Source: Methylobacterium planeticum
GTDB taxonomy: Bacteria; Pseudomonadota; Alphaproteobacteria; Rhizobiales; Beijerinckiaceae
Assembly (NCBI RefSeq): GCF_008806345.1
Contig: NZ_VZZJ01000020.1
Location: 36,536 to 100,535 of the forward strand
Length of the DNA: 64,000 nt
Direction: 5' to 3'
Positions 9,486 to 17,011 of this stretch are shown piece after piece. How positions within the stretch are numbered: position 1 is the first letter of the stretch; every line of letters starts with the position of its first letter. A program made the translations under genes and the position numbers. The notes under the pieces are model-generated. The model ran no database searches. It saw only the letters and a program-made list of their open reading frames with translations, and was not told the DNA's origin.

Positions 9486-10628
9486 TTAGGGTCTACCGTT
9501 CATTTCTATAAATATATTTTGAAATAGCTCGTACTCGGTCTGGAGCGGGCCCCGACGGCCATTGGGCTTGTCGAACATATTCGGTGGTGAATGCGGATGC
9601 GCATGGCACGCGGCCCTGAAATTCTGGTATCGCGCCGCGGCATTCGGATAGCCCGGCCCAAAGTCCAGCCCCGCAGCCCGGGCTTCAAACTCGACCCGGC
9701 TCCAAACATTGAAGAACAGTGCGATCACCGACACCGAAACGGCACGGGCGGCCTCATACTCCGACGTGTAAACCGCATTTGGCGCGCTGCCGGCCTGTGA
9801 TATTGCCTCGAACATGCTTTCGAGGCTGCCTTTGCGCCACTTGCTTTCTTGCTCGCGGTACCAGAGACCAAGCATAATCATGTCCGCAATCGGCCCCTGA
9901 CCGGTGACCGGTAGTTCCTCAGTAAAGACGGTTGGTGGAATATATAAGTAATCGAGGACCCATCTCGCGGCGATTTGGTCGGCTTCTAATTCCATGTGCT
10001 CCCTTGATTTGCGGCGACGCAGCGGGTTCCACGACGGGCGGTGGTGCAGGATATGGGCGAGCTCATGGGCGATGACGAAGCAGGCGAGTGAAATGAGCTT
10101 GAGAAAGAAATGCGGAGCGGTTTGGCGGGTGGTGCGCTCGCCCATGTCCCGCTGCGTTCGTTCCAGGCAACACTGCCTTAGCCTTTCATCCTCCCGCCAA
10201 ACACCAGACTCGCTTCGAACAAAGCTTCTCGCCGAGCGGGTGACAAGGCTCTTGATCTCCTCGTTCGTCAGGGTCGGCCCGTGAAGGATGCTGCCGTCAA
10301 AAGCATGGAGCGCCTCATAACCACTGTGGAGCTCGGAAATGTCGCGAAAAAGCGACATAACACCCCGGCGAATGGTGATTATCCCACTTCTCAGCTCCGT
10401 GTTGGCATAGTATCCGGGCGTGTTCTCAAAAACGAGTCTGAAGGATTTAGGCGGGCGAATGGAGTTATCCGCATGGCGAGAGGTTGACATCAACCTTTCA
10501 AGTGCACTGTCGAAGAGCGGCGCGGGGTTCTCGGAAATTGCATCGATGAACGCGGGCATACACACGATATCCTCAGAGGCCGCCAGTGCCAGAGCTTCAT
10601 AGTTTTTACGCGCTTCTGGGCTTGTCAT
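9486..10628 (-). CDS. HELAH zinc metallopeptidase-like protein
   Basis: A protein of about 380 residues with a zinc-metalloprotease signature. HELAH follows a hydrophobic helix (KLISLACFVIA), and a downstream MELEADQIAARW segment supplies the third-ligand Glu, as in M48/M78-type gluzincins. There is no signal peptide or clear transmembrane segment apart from the helix preceding HELAH. The rest is not recognised. The ATG at 10628 overlaps the end of the upstream membrane-protein gene by 23 bases, indicating a two-gene operon; an in-frame GTG at 10676 is an alternative start. Function unknown; a membrane-tethered protease pair is the simplest reading. Confidence 0.7.
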   Translation of the reverse strand: MTSPEARKNYEALALAASEDIVCMPAFIDAISENPAPLFDSALERLMSTSRHADNSIRPPKSFRLVFENTPGYYANTELRSGIITIRRGVMSLFRDISELHSGYEALHAFDGSILHGPTLTNEEIKSLVTRSARSFVRSESGVWREDERLRQCCLERTQRDMGERTTRQTAPHFFLKLISLACFVIAHELAHILHHRPSWNPLRRRKSREHMELEADQIAARWVLDYLYIPPTVFTEELPVTGQGPIADMIMLGLWYREQESKWRKGSLESMFEAISQAGSAPNAVYTSEYEAARAVSVSVIALFFNVWSRVEFEARAAGLDFGPGYPNAAARYQNFRAACHAHPHSPPNMFDKPNGRRGPLQTEYELFQNIFIEMNGRP

Positions 10629-11007
10629 CTTCCCGCGTTTCCAGCGCAGCTTTCCGTGCTTTCGAAAGTTCCTCACGGGCGACGCGAAGCGCCTCCTGCG
10701 TGTCGGACAGGGTCTGGTCGGCTGTATTCTTGCCAGCTATATAAATATTGAACGTCCTGGCTGCATTATTTTCGGTCAGCCAAACACCTACCAACCCGCC
10801 CGTGAGGAGTTCAGCCGCCGTGCGGGCTAGACCCGCAAGTTCAGCGTAATCATTGTGCGAAAGAAACCACCACAACAGAGCAAGCACAACTATCGCTAAA
10901 AAAGCTATGATGATCCGGCCATACAGGGCGACAAACTTGCCCTCTGGCTGCCTCTGGCCCGGAACAGGGGTGAACCCCATGGCTTCCTGTTTTTTAAAAA
11001 ACAGCAT
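10606..11007 (-). CDS. Small membrane protein with cytoplasmic coiled-coil tail
   Basis: About 133 residues. One strong transmembrane helix (IIIAFLAIVVLALLWWFL) and a second weaker one (ELLTGGLVGVWL) are followed by a charged coiled coil (TQEALRVAREELSKARKAAL). The ATG at 11007 has AGAGG upstream and is preferred over an in-frame start at 11034. It overlaps the following metallopeptidase gene and probably anchors or partners it. Not a family I recognise. The region has lower GC than its neighbours, consistent with acquisition. Confidence 0.6.
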   Translation of the reverse strand: MLFFKKQEAMGFTPVPGQRQPEGKFVALYGRIIIAFLAIVVLALLWWFLSHNDYAELAGLARTAAELLTGGLVGVWLTENNAARTFNIYIAGKNTADQTLSDTQEALRVAREELSKARKAALETREDDKPRSA

Positions 11008-11255
11008 GGTTCCCACCTCTGCGGACAGCCACACTCATCTATCCTACACTAAATTCAGGGACGATTCACGCGCTTTGCGCAATGAACCGCGCCGGGTTTG
11101 CCGAAGGCTCAAACCCGTGAGAAGGATGGAGTATTAAGCGTGTTGATCTCGGTGGAGATCGGTGGTGCGGATCGGGGATCTGAACGGCCGCTTTCGCAAG
11201 GCGACATCCACGACCTGCCCTTTCGCATTCGCCCAATCTTTGGTCGGTTAAGGTC

Positions 11256-11352
11256 AACCAGCCTGCTCGTGAGCGGACCTTCTGAGCTTCCGAGAAGGGT
11301 CGCAAGCAGCGGTTCAGGCCCTGCGAGCCCGATGTCAGCTTTTGCTGCAACG
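11256..11352. repeat. Dispersed repeat R1 upstream of recombinase A
   Basis: About 90 bases aligning with 16849-16936 (upstream of recombinase B) and 29655-29752. Shared landmarks are AGCGGACCTTCTGAG-like start, GAGAAGGGT, AGCGGTTCAGGCC and a GTCAGCTTTTGCTGC-like end. The remaining bases from 11035 to 11255 show nothing I can name. Confidence 0.65.
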
Positions 11353-11426
11353 GGCCGCCATTTGAGGCTAGGCTCAATGGTCTCGACGGGCTCCTCGTGA
11401 CGCGCTCCTCAACCCAGGAGCTTGTC

Positions 11427-12056
11427 ATGCCAGAAATCGCGACTATCCCCACCAGCGCTCGTGTTCCCTGGAACCGTGGCCGTATCGTCGGACCCAAACC
11501 ACCTCTGAAGCCGAAGCACATCTGGGCCCTGCGTACCCGCCTGCAACTCGCCAATCTCGCGCGTGACCTCGCCCTCTTCAACCTCGCGGTCGACAGCAAG
11601 CTGCGCGGGTGTGATCTCGTCCGCCTGCGCGTGAGCGACGTTCACCTCGGCGATGCGGTTCGGCTGCGAACGACAGTCTGCCAGCAGAAGACCGGCAGGG
11701 CGGTTCCGTTCGAAATCACCGAACCGACGCGGGAGGCACTCGCGGCTTGGCTGACCGCGCGCAGCGTGAAAGCGGGTGACTGGCTGTTTCCAAGCCGCAG
11801 CCGAAGCGGGCAGCACCTCACGACGCGGCAGTACAGTCGGCTGGTCGGCCGCTGGGTCGCCTTGATCGGCTTGGACCCGTCGGCCTTTGGCACCCACAGC
11901 CTGCGGCGCACGAAGGTCGCACTGGTCTACAAGCGAACCGGAAACATCCGAGCCTGCCAGTTGCTGCTCGGCCATACCAAGCTGGAGAGCACGGTGCGCT
12001 ACCTCGGCATCGAAGTCGATGATGCGCTGATCCTGTCGGAGCAGACCGAGATCTAA
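11427..12056 (+). CDS. Small tyrosine recombinase (copy A)
   Basis: A 209-residue phage-integrase-type recombinase with little or no N-terminal arm-binding domain. Catalytic elements are visible: Arg I in SKLRGCDLV, a beta-hairpin Lys in QQKTGRAV, HSLRR (H-x-x-R), LGHTKLEST and the nucleophile Tyr in VRYLGIEVDD. The ATG at 11427 is chosen because CAGGAG lies eight bases before it and because this start and its leader are conserved in copy B at 17012; a GTG 30 bases earlier is also open. About 90% identical to copy B over the whole protein. Known members of the family cut and rejoin DNA at specific sites; the sites used here are not known. Confidence 0.9.
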   Translation: MPEIATIPTSARVPWNRGRIVGPKPPLKPKHIWALRTRLQLANLARDLALFNLAVDSKLRGCDLVRLRVSDVHLGDAVRLRTTVCQQKTGRAVPFEITEPTREALAAWLTARSVKAGDWLFPSRSRSGQHLTTRQYSRLVGRWVALIGLDPSAFGTHSLRRTKVALVYKRTGNIRACQLLLGHTKLESTVRYLGIEVDDALILSEQTEI

Positions 12057-12063
12057 CGTCGGG

Positions 12064-12088
12064 CGCCGCGGTCGAAGTGGCCGCGGCG
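12064..12088 (+). terminator. Hairpin after recombinase A
   Basis: CGCCGCGG and CCGCGGCG form an 8-bp stem with a 9-base loop, eight bases after the stop codon. There is no T-tract. The same hairpin follows copy B, so it travels with the recombinase gene. Confidence 0.6.
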
Positions 12089-12110
12089 TGTCGGTATATG
12101 GGCTCGCTCT

Positions 12111-12176
12111 CCAGGGTTCCAAATGACCCCAAGCGGACATTCGAACCGCTGCCGCCGAAGGTCCGAATGGAGTGCA
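12111..12176. repeat. R1' repeat, left part
   Basis: Matches 17693-17752 downstream of recombinase B (AAATGACCCC..GCGGACATTCGA..CCG..GAAGGTCCG.ATGG). The match stops at the start of the inverted-repeat element at 12177 and resumes at 12345. Confidence 0.6.
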
Positions 12177-12344
12177 GGCTGTGTGAAAACTCAGTCGCGC
12201 CCTAAAATTGTAGAACAATCTTCTTCGATGCAACCATGCGTGCATCCTGGGTGGCGGCACAAATCCCGTCAGGATGCCTATACCGGTGCTGCTCAAGGTG
12301 TGTGAGGGAAGATCCTTCTACAGCCTCTGCGTTTTCACACACCC
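12177..12344. mobile_element. MITE-like element inserted in the R1' repeat
   Basis: 168 bases with imperfect terminal inverted repeats: GGCTGTGTGAAAACTCAG at the left and the complement of GGGTGTGTGAAAACGCAGAG at the right. It carries no protein. It interrupts an R1' repeat that is continuous in the copy at 17693-17805, so its insertion can be read directly from the comparison. It is probably mobilised by a full-length insertion sequence with similar ends elsewhere in the genome (inference). Confidence 0.65.
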
Positions 12345-12465
12345 TCGGTGGCAAACGGACCCTGGCCCCTCGCCCCGAAGCGGACGTTCCGCAGCCGAGC
12401 CGACCCAGTCGTTCAGGTGCCCCGACGCGATGCCCGGGAACGGACATTTCGAGCCCGGCATAACC
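12345..12465. repeat. R1' repeat, right part
   Basis: Continues the alignment with 17753-17805 (GAACGGACCCTG-like, CCGAAGCGGACGTTCC). Its second half (CCGACCCAGTCGTTC, CGCGATGCC) matches 33120-33190. The remaining bases up to the promoter at 12727 are AT-richer just before that promoter and hold no gene. Confidence 0.55.
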
Positions 12466-12726
12466 CGTCCTGACCAAGGCCTTCGTCATAGAGGCGCTCG
12501 GGAGTCGGACCGGGGAGTTGATCGCGTCGACCTAACAATGGAACGGTGACCTTGGGGTCCTGGTCACCGCCCTCGAACGGACGGCCTGGAGAACCTGAAA
12601 CTTATCATCAACCTATCCCGTAGCGATGCGTGACGACGGATCGTTCCCGTGCTCGAAGCCTTTGGCTTCCGTGCGCGATGAGTATTGTTAAAATATTATA
12701 CTGTAAAACATTGATATGCTTTTTTT

Positions 12727-12751
12727 GGAACCATCGTAGAAGGATTTTGTT
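12727..12751 (+). promoter_or_regulatory. Candidate EcfG (general stress sigma factor) promoter
   Basis: GGAAC at 12727-12731, 16 bases, then TGTT ending at 12751, about 45 bases before the methionine-rich peptide start. The alphaproteobacterial EcfG consensus is GGAAC-N16/17-CGTT, so one position differs. Suggestive, not proven. Confidence 0.4.
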
Positions 12752-12796
12752 GCCGTTGGGGTAGAATAAGACATTCGCCTCTACAGGAGATACTTC

Positions 12797-13030
12797 ATGA
12801 AGAAATTTACGCTTGCCCTGACCGCGTTGACCGCCCTGGGCGGCATCGCCCTAGCTGCCGGTTCGGCCACGGCCGCACCGATGTCCGTCAACGGCCTTCA
12901 GTCCGAGAGCGGCGTCACCCAGGTCCGCATGATGCAGGGCGACCGGATGATGATGAAGAAGCGCATGATGCGGAAGCAGATGATGAAGCGTCGCATGATG
13001 AAGAAGCGGATGATGAACCGCGGCATGTGA
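12797..13030 (+). CDS. Exported methionine-rich small peptide (MrpX-like)
   Basis: 77 residues. The first about 27 form a clear Sec signal peptide (MKKFTLALTALTALGGIALA, then an Ala-rich cleavage region before APM). The mature part of about 50 residues holds about 15 methionines, mostly as MM pairs separated by Lys/Arg (RMMQGDRMMMKKRMMRKQMM). A perfect AGGAG lies eight bases before the ATG. It is followed at once by b561-like and YedY-like genes. The same gene trio type is known from Azospira, where a methionine-rich periplasmic peptide (MrpX) is oxidised by hypochlorite and repaired by the YedY1/YedZ1 methionine sulfoxide reductase. The role here as a sacrificial oxidant scavenger is inferred from that composition and context. 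The sequence itself is too simple for secure homology. Confidence 0.75.
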   Translation: MKKFTLALTALTALGGIALAAGSATAAPMSVNGLQSESGVTQVRMMQGDRMMMKKRMMRKQMMKRRMMKKRMMNRGM

Positions 13031-13107
13031 TTCCACGCGTCCGACAAATCCGGAGGTCCCGATCCAGGGGCCTCCACCCCGGCAGCTACGACTTCGAGGA
13101 AGCCCGT

Positions 13108-13995
13108 TTGGCGCGTACCTACCTCACCCGCTCCGCTCCCGAGACCGGTGAGGTTGAGCGTCGCCGATGGATGTTCCGGCATCCCGTCATCATCCGCATC
13201 ACGCACTGGATCAACGCGATCTGCCTCCTCGTGCTGCTTATGAGCGGCCTGCAAATCTTCAACGCCCACCCGGCCCTGTACTGGGGCAAGGTCTCGACCT
13301 TCGACACGCCGCTGATGGCAATGTCTTCCACCGAGGACGATCCGCCCAAGGGCATGACGACGGTCCTGGGTCGCAACTTCGACACGACGGGCTGGCTCGG
13401 TTCCTCGGCCGGCTCCGACGGCGAAGCCGTCGACCGCGGCTTCCCGGCCTGGGCGACCCTGCCGAGCGACCAGGACCTCACCGGCGGCCGAAGCTGGCAC
13501 TTCTTCTTCGCCTGGACCTTCGTCCTGAACGGCCTCGCCTACCTGATCTATGGGCTGGTCAGCGGGCAGCTTCGGTTCCGGGTCATCCCGTCGCGCGATC
13601 AGATCCGGCAGTTCGGCGCGTCGATCCGAGAACACCTGACGCTACGGTTCCCGCAGGGCGACGAGGCCAAGCGCTACAACGTCATCCAGAAGCTAGCCTA
13701 CCTCGTGGTGCTGCTCGTGCTCCTGCCGGTGCAGGTTCTGGCCGGTCTCGCGATGTCGCCGGCGATGAACGCGGCCTTCCCATTCCTGCTGACGCTGTTC
13801 GACGGGCGGCAATCGGCCCGGACGGTCCACTTCGTCCTGGCGGCGCTGCTCGTCCTATTCGTCATCGTGCATGTCGTCCTCGTGCTGCTCTCGGGCTTCT
13901 GGAACAACATGCGCGGCATGCTCACCGGCTGGTTCGTGATCGAGCGCAGGGTCGAGCCGCTACCAAGCCAGGGATCGACGGGAAAAACAGCATGA
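13108..13995 (+). CDS. Cytochrome b561-like membrane protein (YedZ/MsrQ-role partner)
   Basis: About 295 residues with four transmembrane helices (near VIIRITHWINAICLLVLLMS, WHFFFAWTFVLNGLAYLIYG, LAYLVVLLVLLPVQVLAGLA and FVLAALLVLFVIVHVVLVLL). Histidines in THWIN, SWHFF, TVHFV and IVHVV are placed as haem b ligands. The family passes electrons from quinones to a periplasmic partner. Its stop overlaps the YedY-like start (ATGA at 13992), showing coupled translation. I chose the TTG at 13108 because GAGGA lies seven bases upstream; the frame is open from a GTG at 13027 that overlaps the peptide stop, and ATG 13171 is a shorter alternative. Confidence 0.8.
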   Translation: MARTYLTRSAPETGEVERRRWMFRHPVIIRITHWINAICLLVLLMSGLQIFNAHPALYWGKVSTFDTPLMAMSSTEDDPPKGMTTVLGRNFDTTGWLGSSAGSDGEAVDRGFPAWATLPSDQDLTGGRSWHFFFAWTFVLNGLAYLIYGLVSGQLRFRVIPSRDQIRQFGASIREHLTLRFPQGDEAKRYNVIQKLAYLVVLLVLLPVQVLAGLAMSPAMNAAFPFLLTLFDGRQSARTVHFVLAALLVLFVIVHVVLVLLSGFWNNMRGMLTGWFVIERRVEPLPSQGSTGKTA

Positions 13996-14909
13996 AGGGG
14001 CCACCCAGCCGACGGAGCCTCATCCTCGGCGCCGCCGCGGCGGCAGGCTCGGCGCTGCTGAGCGGCTGCGATCGGCTCGGCAACGCTGAGTGGTTCAGGC
14101 GCACTCTGAAGACGGGCGAGGACGCCAACATGTTCGTCCAGCGCCTCCTGCTGACCGAGGCGAAGCTGGCGCCGGAATATGCCGAGTCCGATATCTCGCC
14201 GTGGTTCAAGCCGAACGGCACCGAGGACCCACCGGACCGCACCTACAAAGCGTTGGCCAAGCGCAAGTTCGCCGATTACCGCCTGGAGGTTGGCGGTCTC
14301 GTCGAGACACCGCTCAATCTCTCACTCGCCGAATTACGCAAGTTGCCGGTCCGCGCCCAGATCACTCGGCACGACTGTGTTGAGGGCTGGAGCTGCATTG
14401 GCAAGTGGACCGGAGTGCCGCTCTCTGAACTCCTCAATCGGGCCCGCTTGAAGCCAGAGGCGCGCTTCATCGTGTTCCATTGCGCCGACACCATGGACCA
14501 GGGGCAGGACGCGGGCGGCGAAGAGGCCGAGGACGGAGGGGAGCCGGCCGGCAATGCTAACCCAAGCATGACGAAGCAATCGGGCGCCGGCGAGAGCAAG
14601 CGGGACGCGGGCGGGCAGCAAGCCTTCGAGGACAGCGCCGCCGAAGGTGGTTCGCCGGTGCGGTTCTACGAGAGTATCGACCTTGTAGATGCCTTCCACC
14701 CGCAAACCATTCTTGCCTACGACATGAACGGGCAGGCTCTGCCGGTCTCCAACGGAGCGCCACTGCGCCTGCGCCTGGAACGCAACCTCGGCTACAAGCA
14801 AGCCAAGTATGTGATGCGGATCGAGGTGGTTGAGAGCTTCGCCCATATCGGCCAGGGCAATGGAGGATACTGGGAAGACCAGGGCTATGCTTGGTATGCT
14901 GGGATTTGA
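13992..14909 (+). CDS. Tat-exported molybdopterin oxidoreductase, YedY/MsrP-like
   Basis: 305 residues. The N terminus combines a twin-arginine motif (SRRSLIL) with a lipobox (LLSGC), suggesting a Tat-exported lipoprotein. The sulfite-oxidase-type molybdopterin domain follows: YRLEVGGLVETPLNLSLAEL, then RHDCVEGWSCIGKWTGVPL, where the Cys of DCVEGW is the expected molybdenum ligand, and a C-terminal NGAPLRLRLERNLGYKQAKY. Known relatives reduce methionine sulfoxide in exported proteins (MsrP). Residues about 170-217 form an acidic/Gly-rich insertion (GGEEAEDGGEPAGN) not usual for the family. It sits directly after the b561-like gene and the methionine-rich peptide, so repair of that peptide is the natural hypothesis. 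Confidence 0.85.
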   Translation: MKGPPSRRSLILGAAAAAGSALLSGCDRLGNAEWFRRTLKTGEDANMFVQRLLLTEAKLAPEYAESDISPWFKPNGTEDPPDRTYKALAKRKFADYRLEVGGLVETPLNLSLAELRKLPVRAQITRHDCVEGWSCIGKWTGVPLSELLNRARLKPEARFIVFHCADTMDQGQDAGGEEAEDGGEPAGNANPSMTKQSGAGESKRDAGGQQAFEDSAAEGGSPVRFYESIDLVDAFHPQTILAYDMNGQALPVSNGAPLRLRLERNLGYKQAKYVMRIEVVESFAHIGQGNGGYWEDQGYAWYAGI

Positions 14910-15219
14910 GCCCGTGACAGTTCTATTAGTCTCAATTTACTGGGCTCGCAAGGTTGATCTGAATTGAAAATGCATTCTGTGTCGCCGCAAAAAGATAAAC
15001 GTCACGCAGCCAATTTGCCTCACATCGGCGCGGCTTCCCCCACGCTGCAATATAACATGCGTTAAAATGGCGAGTAACTTCGGCGCCCCCTTGCTCTGAC
15101 ATGGAGTTTTCTTGCAACGGCATGGAATTTAACGCCGTTTGACGGGAACCGTACGAAAGCGTGGCGCTTTTCTTACTGCCAAGGTTGGTGGCGGCTCGTC
15201 ACTGAGGCAGGGAAGCGCA
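14910..15219. other. Gene-free stretch before the ferritin-like pair
   Basis: 310 bases with no gene. It should contain the promoter of the ferritin-like operon, but no clear consensus is visible. A GGAAC at 15150 has no matching GTT at the required spacing. Confidence 0.4.
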
Positions 15220-15921
15220 ATGTCACAACACTCGAAACTACAGAACAGCAGGAAGGCGACATCTGCGCCGCGTCGGGCGTTCCTGAAGGGAGCTGGGGTC
15301 TTAATGGCCTCGGCTTCATTTTTGGAATTGAACCTCGGCAAGGCGTTCGCCCAGCGCGGCGCCTCGCTTGCCGGCGGCGCCCTTGATCTCGGCCGCGGCG
15401 ACTTCGCTGTCCTCAACTATGCCTACGCACTGGAGCAGCTGGAAGCCGCCTTCTACACACAGGTGCTGCAGCAGCCCTATCGCGGCTTCAACGCCCGCGA
15501 CGAGCAGATCCTGACCGGCATCCAGCAACACGAAGTGGCCCACCGCGAGTTCTTCCGTTCGGCGCTCGGCGGCAACGCGATCCCGGATCTGCAGGTCGAT
15601 TTCCAGCGGGTCAATTTCAGCAGCCGGCAGAGCGTGCTGACCACCGCCAGGACTTTCGAGGATCTCGGCGTCGCCGCCTACAACGGGGCTGGTCAGCTCC
15701 TGAGCAACCCAGACTTTCTCGCCAAAGCTGGCTCTATCGTGTCTGTTGAGGCGCGCCACGCCGCCACAATCCGAGACCTGCTCAACCCATTCAGCCCTGC
15801 CTTCGCCGGCAACGACGTCGTGGATGCCTCCGGCCTCGACGGCGCGCTGCTGCCCTCGCAGGTGTTGCCGAAGGCCACTCCATTCGTCGTCACCCCGGTC
15901 AGTGCGAGCCAGCTGCCATGA
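15220..15921 (+). CDS. Tat-exported ferritin-like protein 1
   Basis: 233 residues. The N terminus (APRRAFLKGAGVLMASASFL) is a twin-arginine signal. The mature protein is a four-helix ferritin-like domain with ligand-type motifs: EQLEAAFYTQVL, QQHEVAHREFF, TFEDLGVAAYNG and SVEARHAATIR (E-x-x-H pairs). Such proteins bind or oxidise iron or other metals in the periplasm; the exact substrate is unknown. The ATG at 15220 has a GAGGCAGGGAAG stretch upstream; an earlier in-frame start at 15139 lacks one. Overlaps the start region of its paralogue at 15918, so the two are co-expressed. Confidence 0.85.
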   Translation: MSQHSKLQNSRKATSAPRRAFLKGAGVLMASASFLELNLGKAFAQRGASLAGGALDLGRGDFAVLNYAYALEQLEAAFYTQVLQQPYRGFNARDEQILTGIQQHEVAHREFFRSALGGNAIPDLQVDFQRVNFSSRQSVLTTARTFEDLGVAAYNGAGQLLSNPDFLAKAGSIVSVEARHAATIRDLLNPFSPAFAGNDVVDASGLDGALLPSQVLPKATPFVVTPVSASQLP

Positions 15922-15962
15922 ACGGCCTGCCTGCACCTGCTCTCCCTGCCAAGGATGATGAC

Positions 15963-16625
15963 ATGACCACACAGCCCACGCTTCTCGACACTCTCGATCC
16001 TGATCTCACCGCACGGTTGACCTCACGACGCGGGCTGTTCAGCCGCGCAGCCGGCTCACTCGGTGCTCTGGCCACCGCACCGACGGTCTTGGCCGTCGCC
16101 TCGACCGAAGCGTTCGCCCAGGGCTTGCCCGGGCAGGTGGTGGATGTTCTCCGTTTCGCGCTGACCCTCGAATACCTGGAAGCGGAATTTTACCAGACCG
16201 CGCTCGCCTCGCGTGGCCTGATCCCGGGCCGGTACAGGCCCGTGTTCCAGCAGATCGCTAAGCACGAAGTGGCCCACGTGCGGTTGTTGCAGGGCGCACT
16301 CGGCACGGCCGCAATCCCGAAGCCGACATTCGACTTCACGGCTCGCGGCAAGTACCAAGACGTTTTCGAGAGCTTCGATACCTTCACCACGCTGTCGAGC
16401 ACGTTCGAGGATCTTGGCGTGGCAGCTTACAAAGGACAGGCTGGCAACCTGCAGGGAACGCCTGTGCTGACGACCGCGCTGCAAATTCATTCGGTCGAAG
16501 CGCGCCACGCTGCTGAGGTGCGGCGGGTTCGTGGGTTCATCGGATGGGATGGAGCTTTTGATGCTCCGCAGACCAAGGCCCAGGTCTTGGCCGCTGCAAT
16601 GCCGTTCATCGCAGGCGGCGTCTAA
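15963..16625 (+). CDS. Tat-exported ferritin-like protein 2
   Basis: 220 residues, paralogous to the preceding gene. The twin-arginine signal TSRRGLFSRAAGSLGALA is followed by the same metal-site motifs: EYLEAEFYQTAL, KHEVAHVRLLQ, TFEDLGVAAYKG and SVEARHAAEVR. An AAGGA seven bases before the ATG at 15963 favours this start over the ATG at 15918, which overlaps the previous stop. A tandem pair of exported ferritin-like proteins beside a methionine-sulfoxide repair unit suggests metal sequestration during oxidative stress (inference). Confidence 0.85.
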   Translation: MTTQPTLLDTLDPDLTARLTSRRGLFSRAAGSLGALATAPTVLAVASTEAFAQGLPGQVVDVLRFALTLEYLEAEFYQTALASRGLIPGRYRPVFQQIAKHEVAHVRLLQGALGTAAIPKPTFDFTARGKYQDVFESFDTFTTLSSTFEDLGVAAYKGQAGNLQGTPVLTTALQIHSVEARHAAEVRRVRGFIGWDGAFDAPQTKAQVLAAAMPFIAGGV

Positions 16626-16642
16626 GTCGTTCGGCATTCAGA

Positions 16643-16667
16643 GCTGGGGTGCCGTGAGCACCCCAGC
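16643..16667 (+). terminator. Hairpin after the ferritin-like operon
   Basis: GCTGGGGTGC and GCACCCCAGC pair perfectly over 10 bp around a 5-base loop, 18 bases after the stop. No T-run follows. Confidence 0.65.
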
Positions 16668-16848
16668 CATGCAGGCATCAGATCCCACGGTTGCCGCCGG
16701 CTCGCGGGCGTTTCGCGCCACCTGCTGAGTGAGCAAGCCTGTCCGCACTTCGATAGACGAGGCGAGGATGATGATAGGCTGCACGGAAGCGCTGTCGCTG
16801 GGAGCGCTGGGCACACGGCTAGACCCAGGCGCGCAGGGCTAGCTAACC

Positions 16849-16936
16849 TGCCAGCAACCGGACTTTCCGAAGGCCCGAGAAGGGTCGGGAGAAGCGGTCC
16901 AGGCCCGCCGACGCCAATGTCGGCTTTCGCTGCTTA
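16849..16936. repeat. Dispersed repeat R1 upstream of recombinase B
   Basis: Aligns with 11256-11352. Shared pattern: CCGGACTTTCCGA, CCGAGAAGGGTCG, AGCGGTCCAGGCC and TGTCGGCTTTCGCTGC. The rest of the 386-base gap between 16626 and 17011 holds only the terminator at 16643 and the conserved recombinase leader (AACCCAGGAGCTTGTC). Confidence 0.65.
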
Positions 16937-17011
16937 GAGCCGTCATTCGACATTGGGCTCAGAGGCAGCATCGGGTTCCTCATGACGAGCTCCTCAACCC
17001 AGGAGCTTGTC

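Noticed and set aside
9486..11007. Classical toxin-antitoxin pair
   Set aside because: Both proteins are too large and one has transmembrane helices; the protease/membrane layout fits no toxin-antitoxin type I know.
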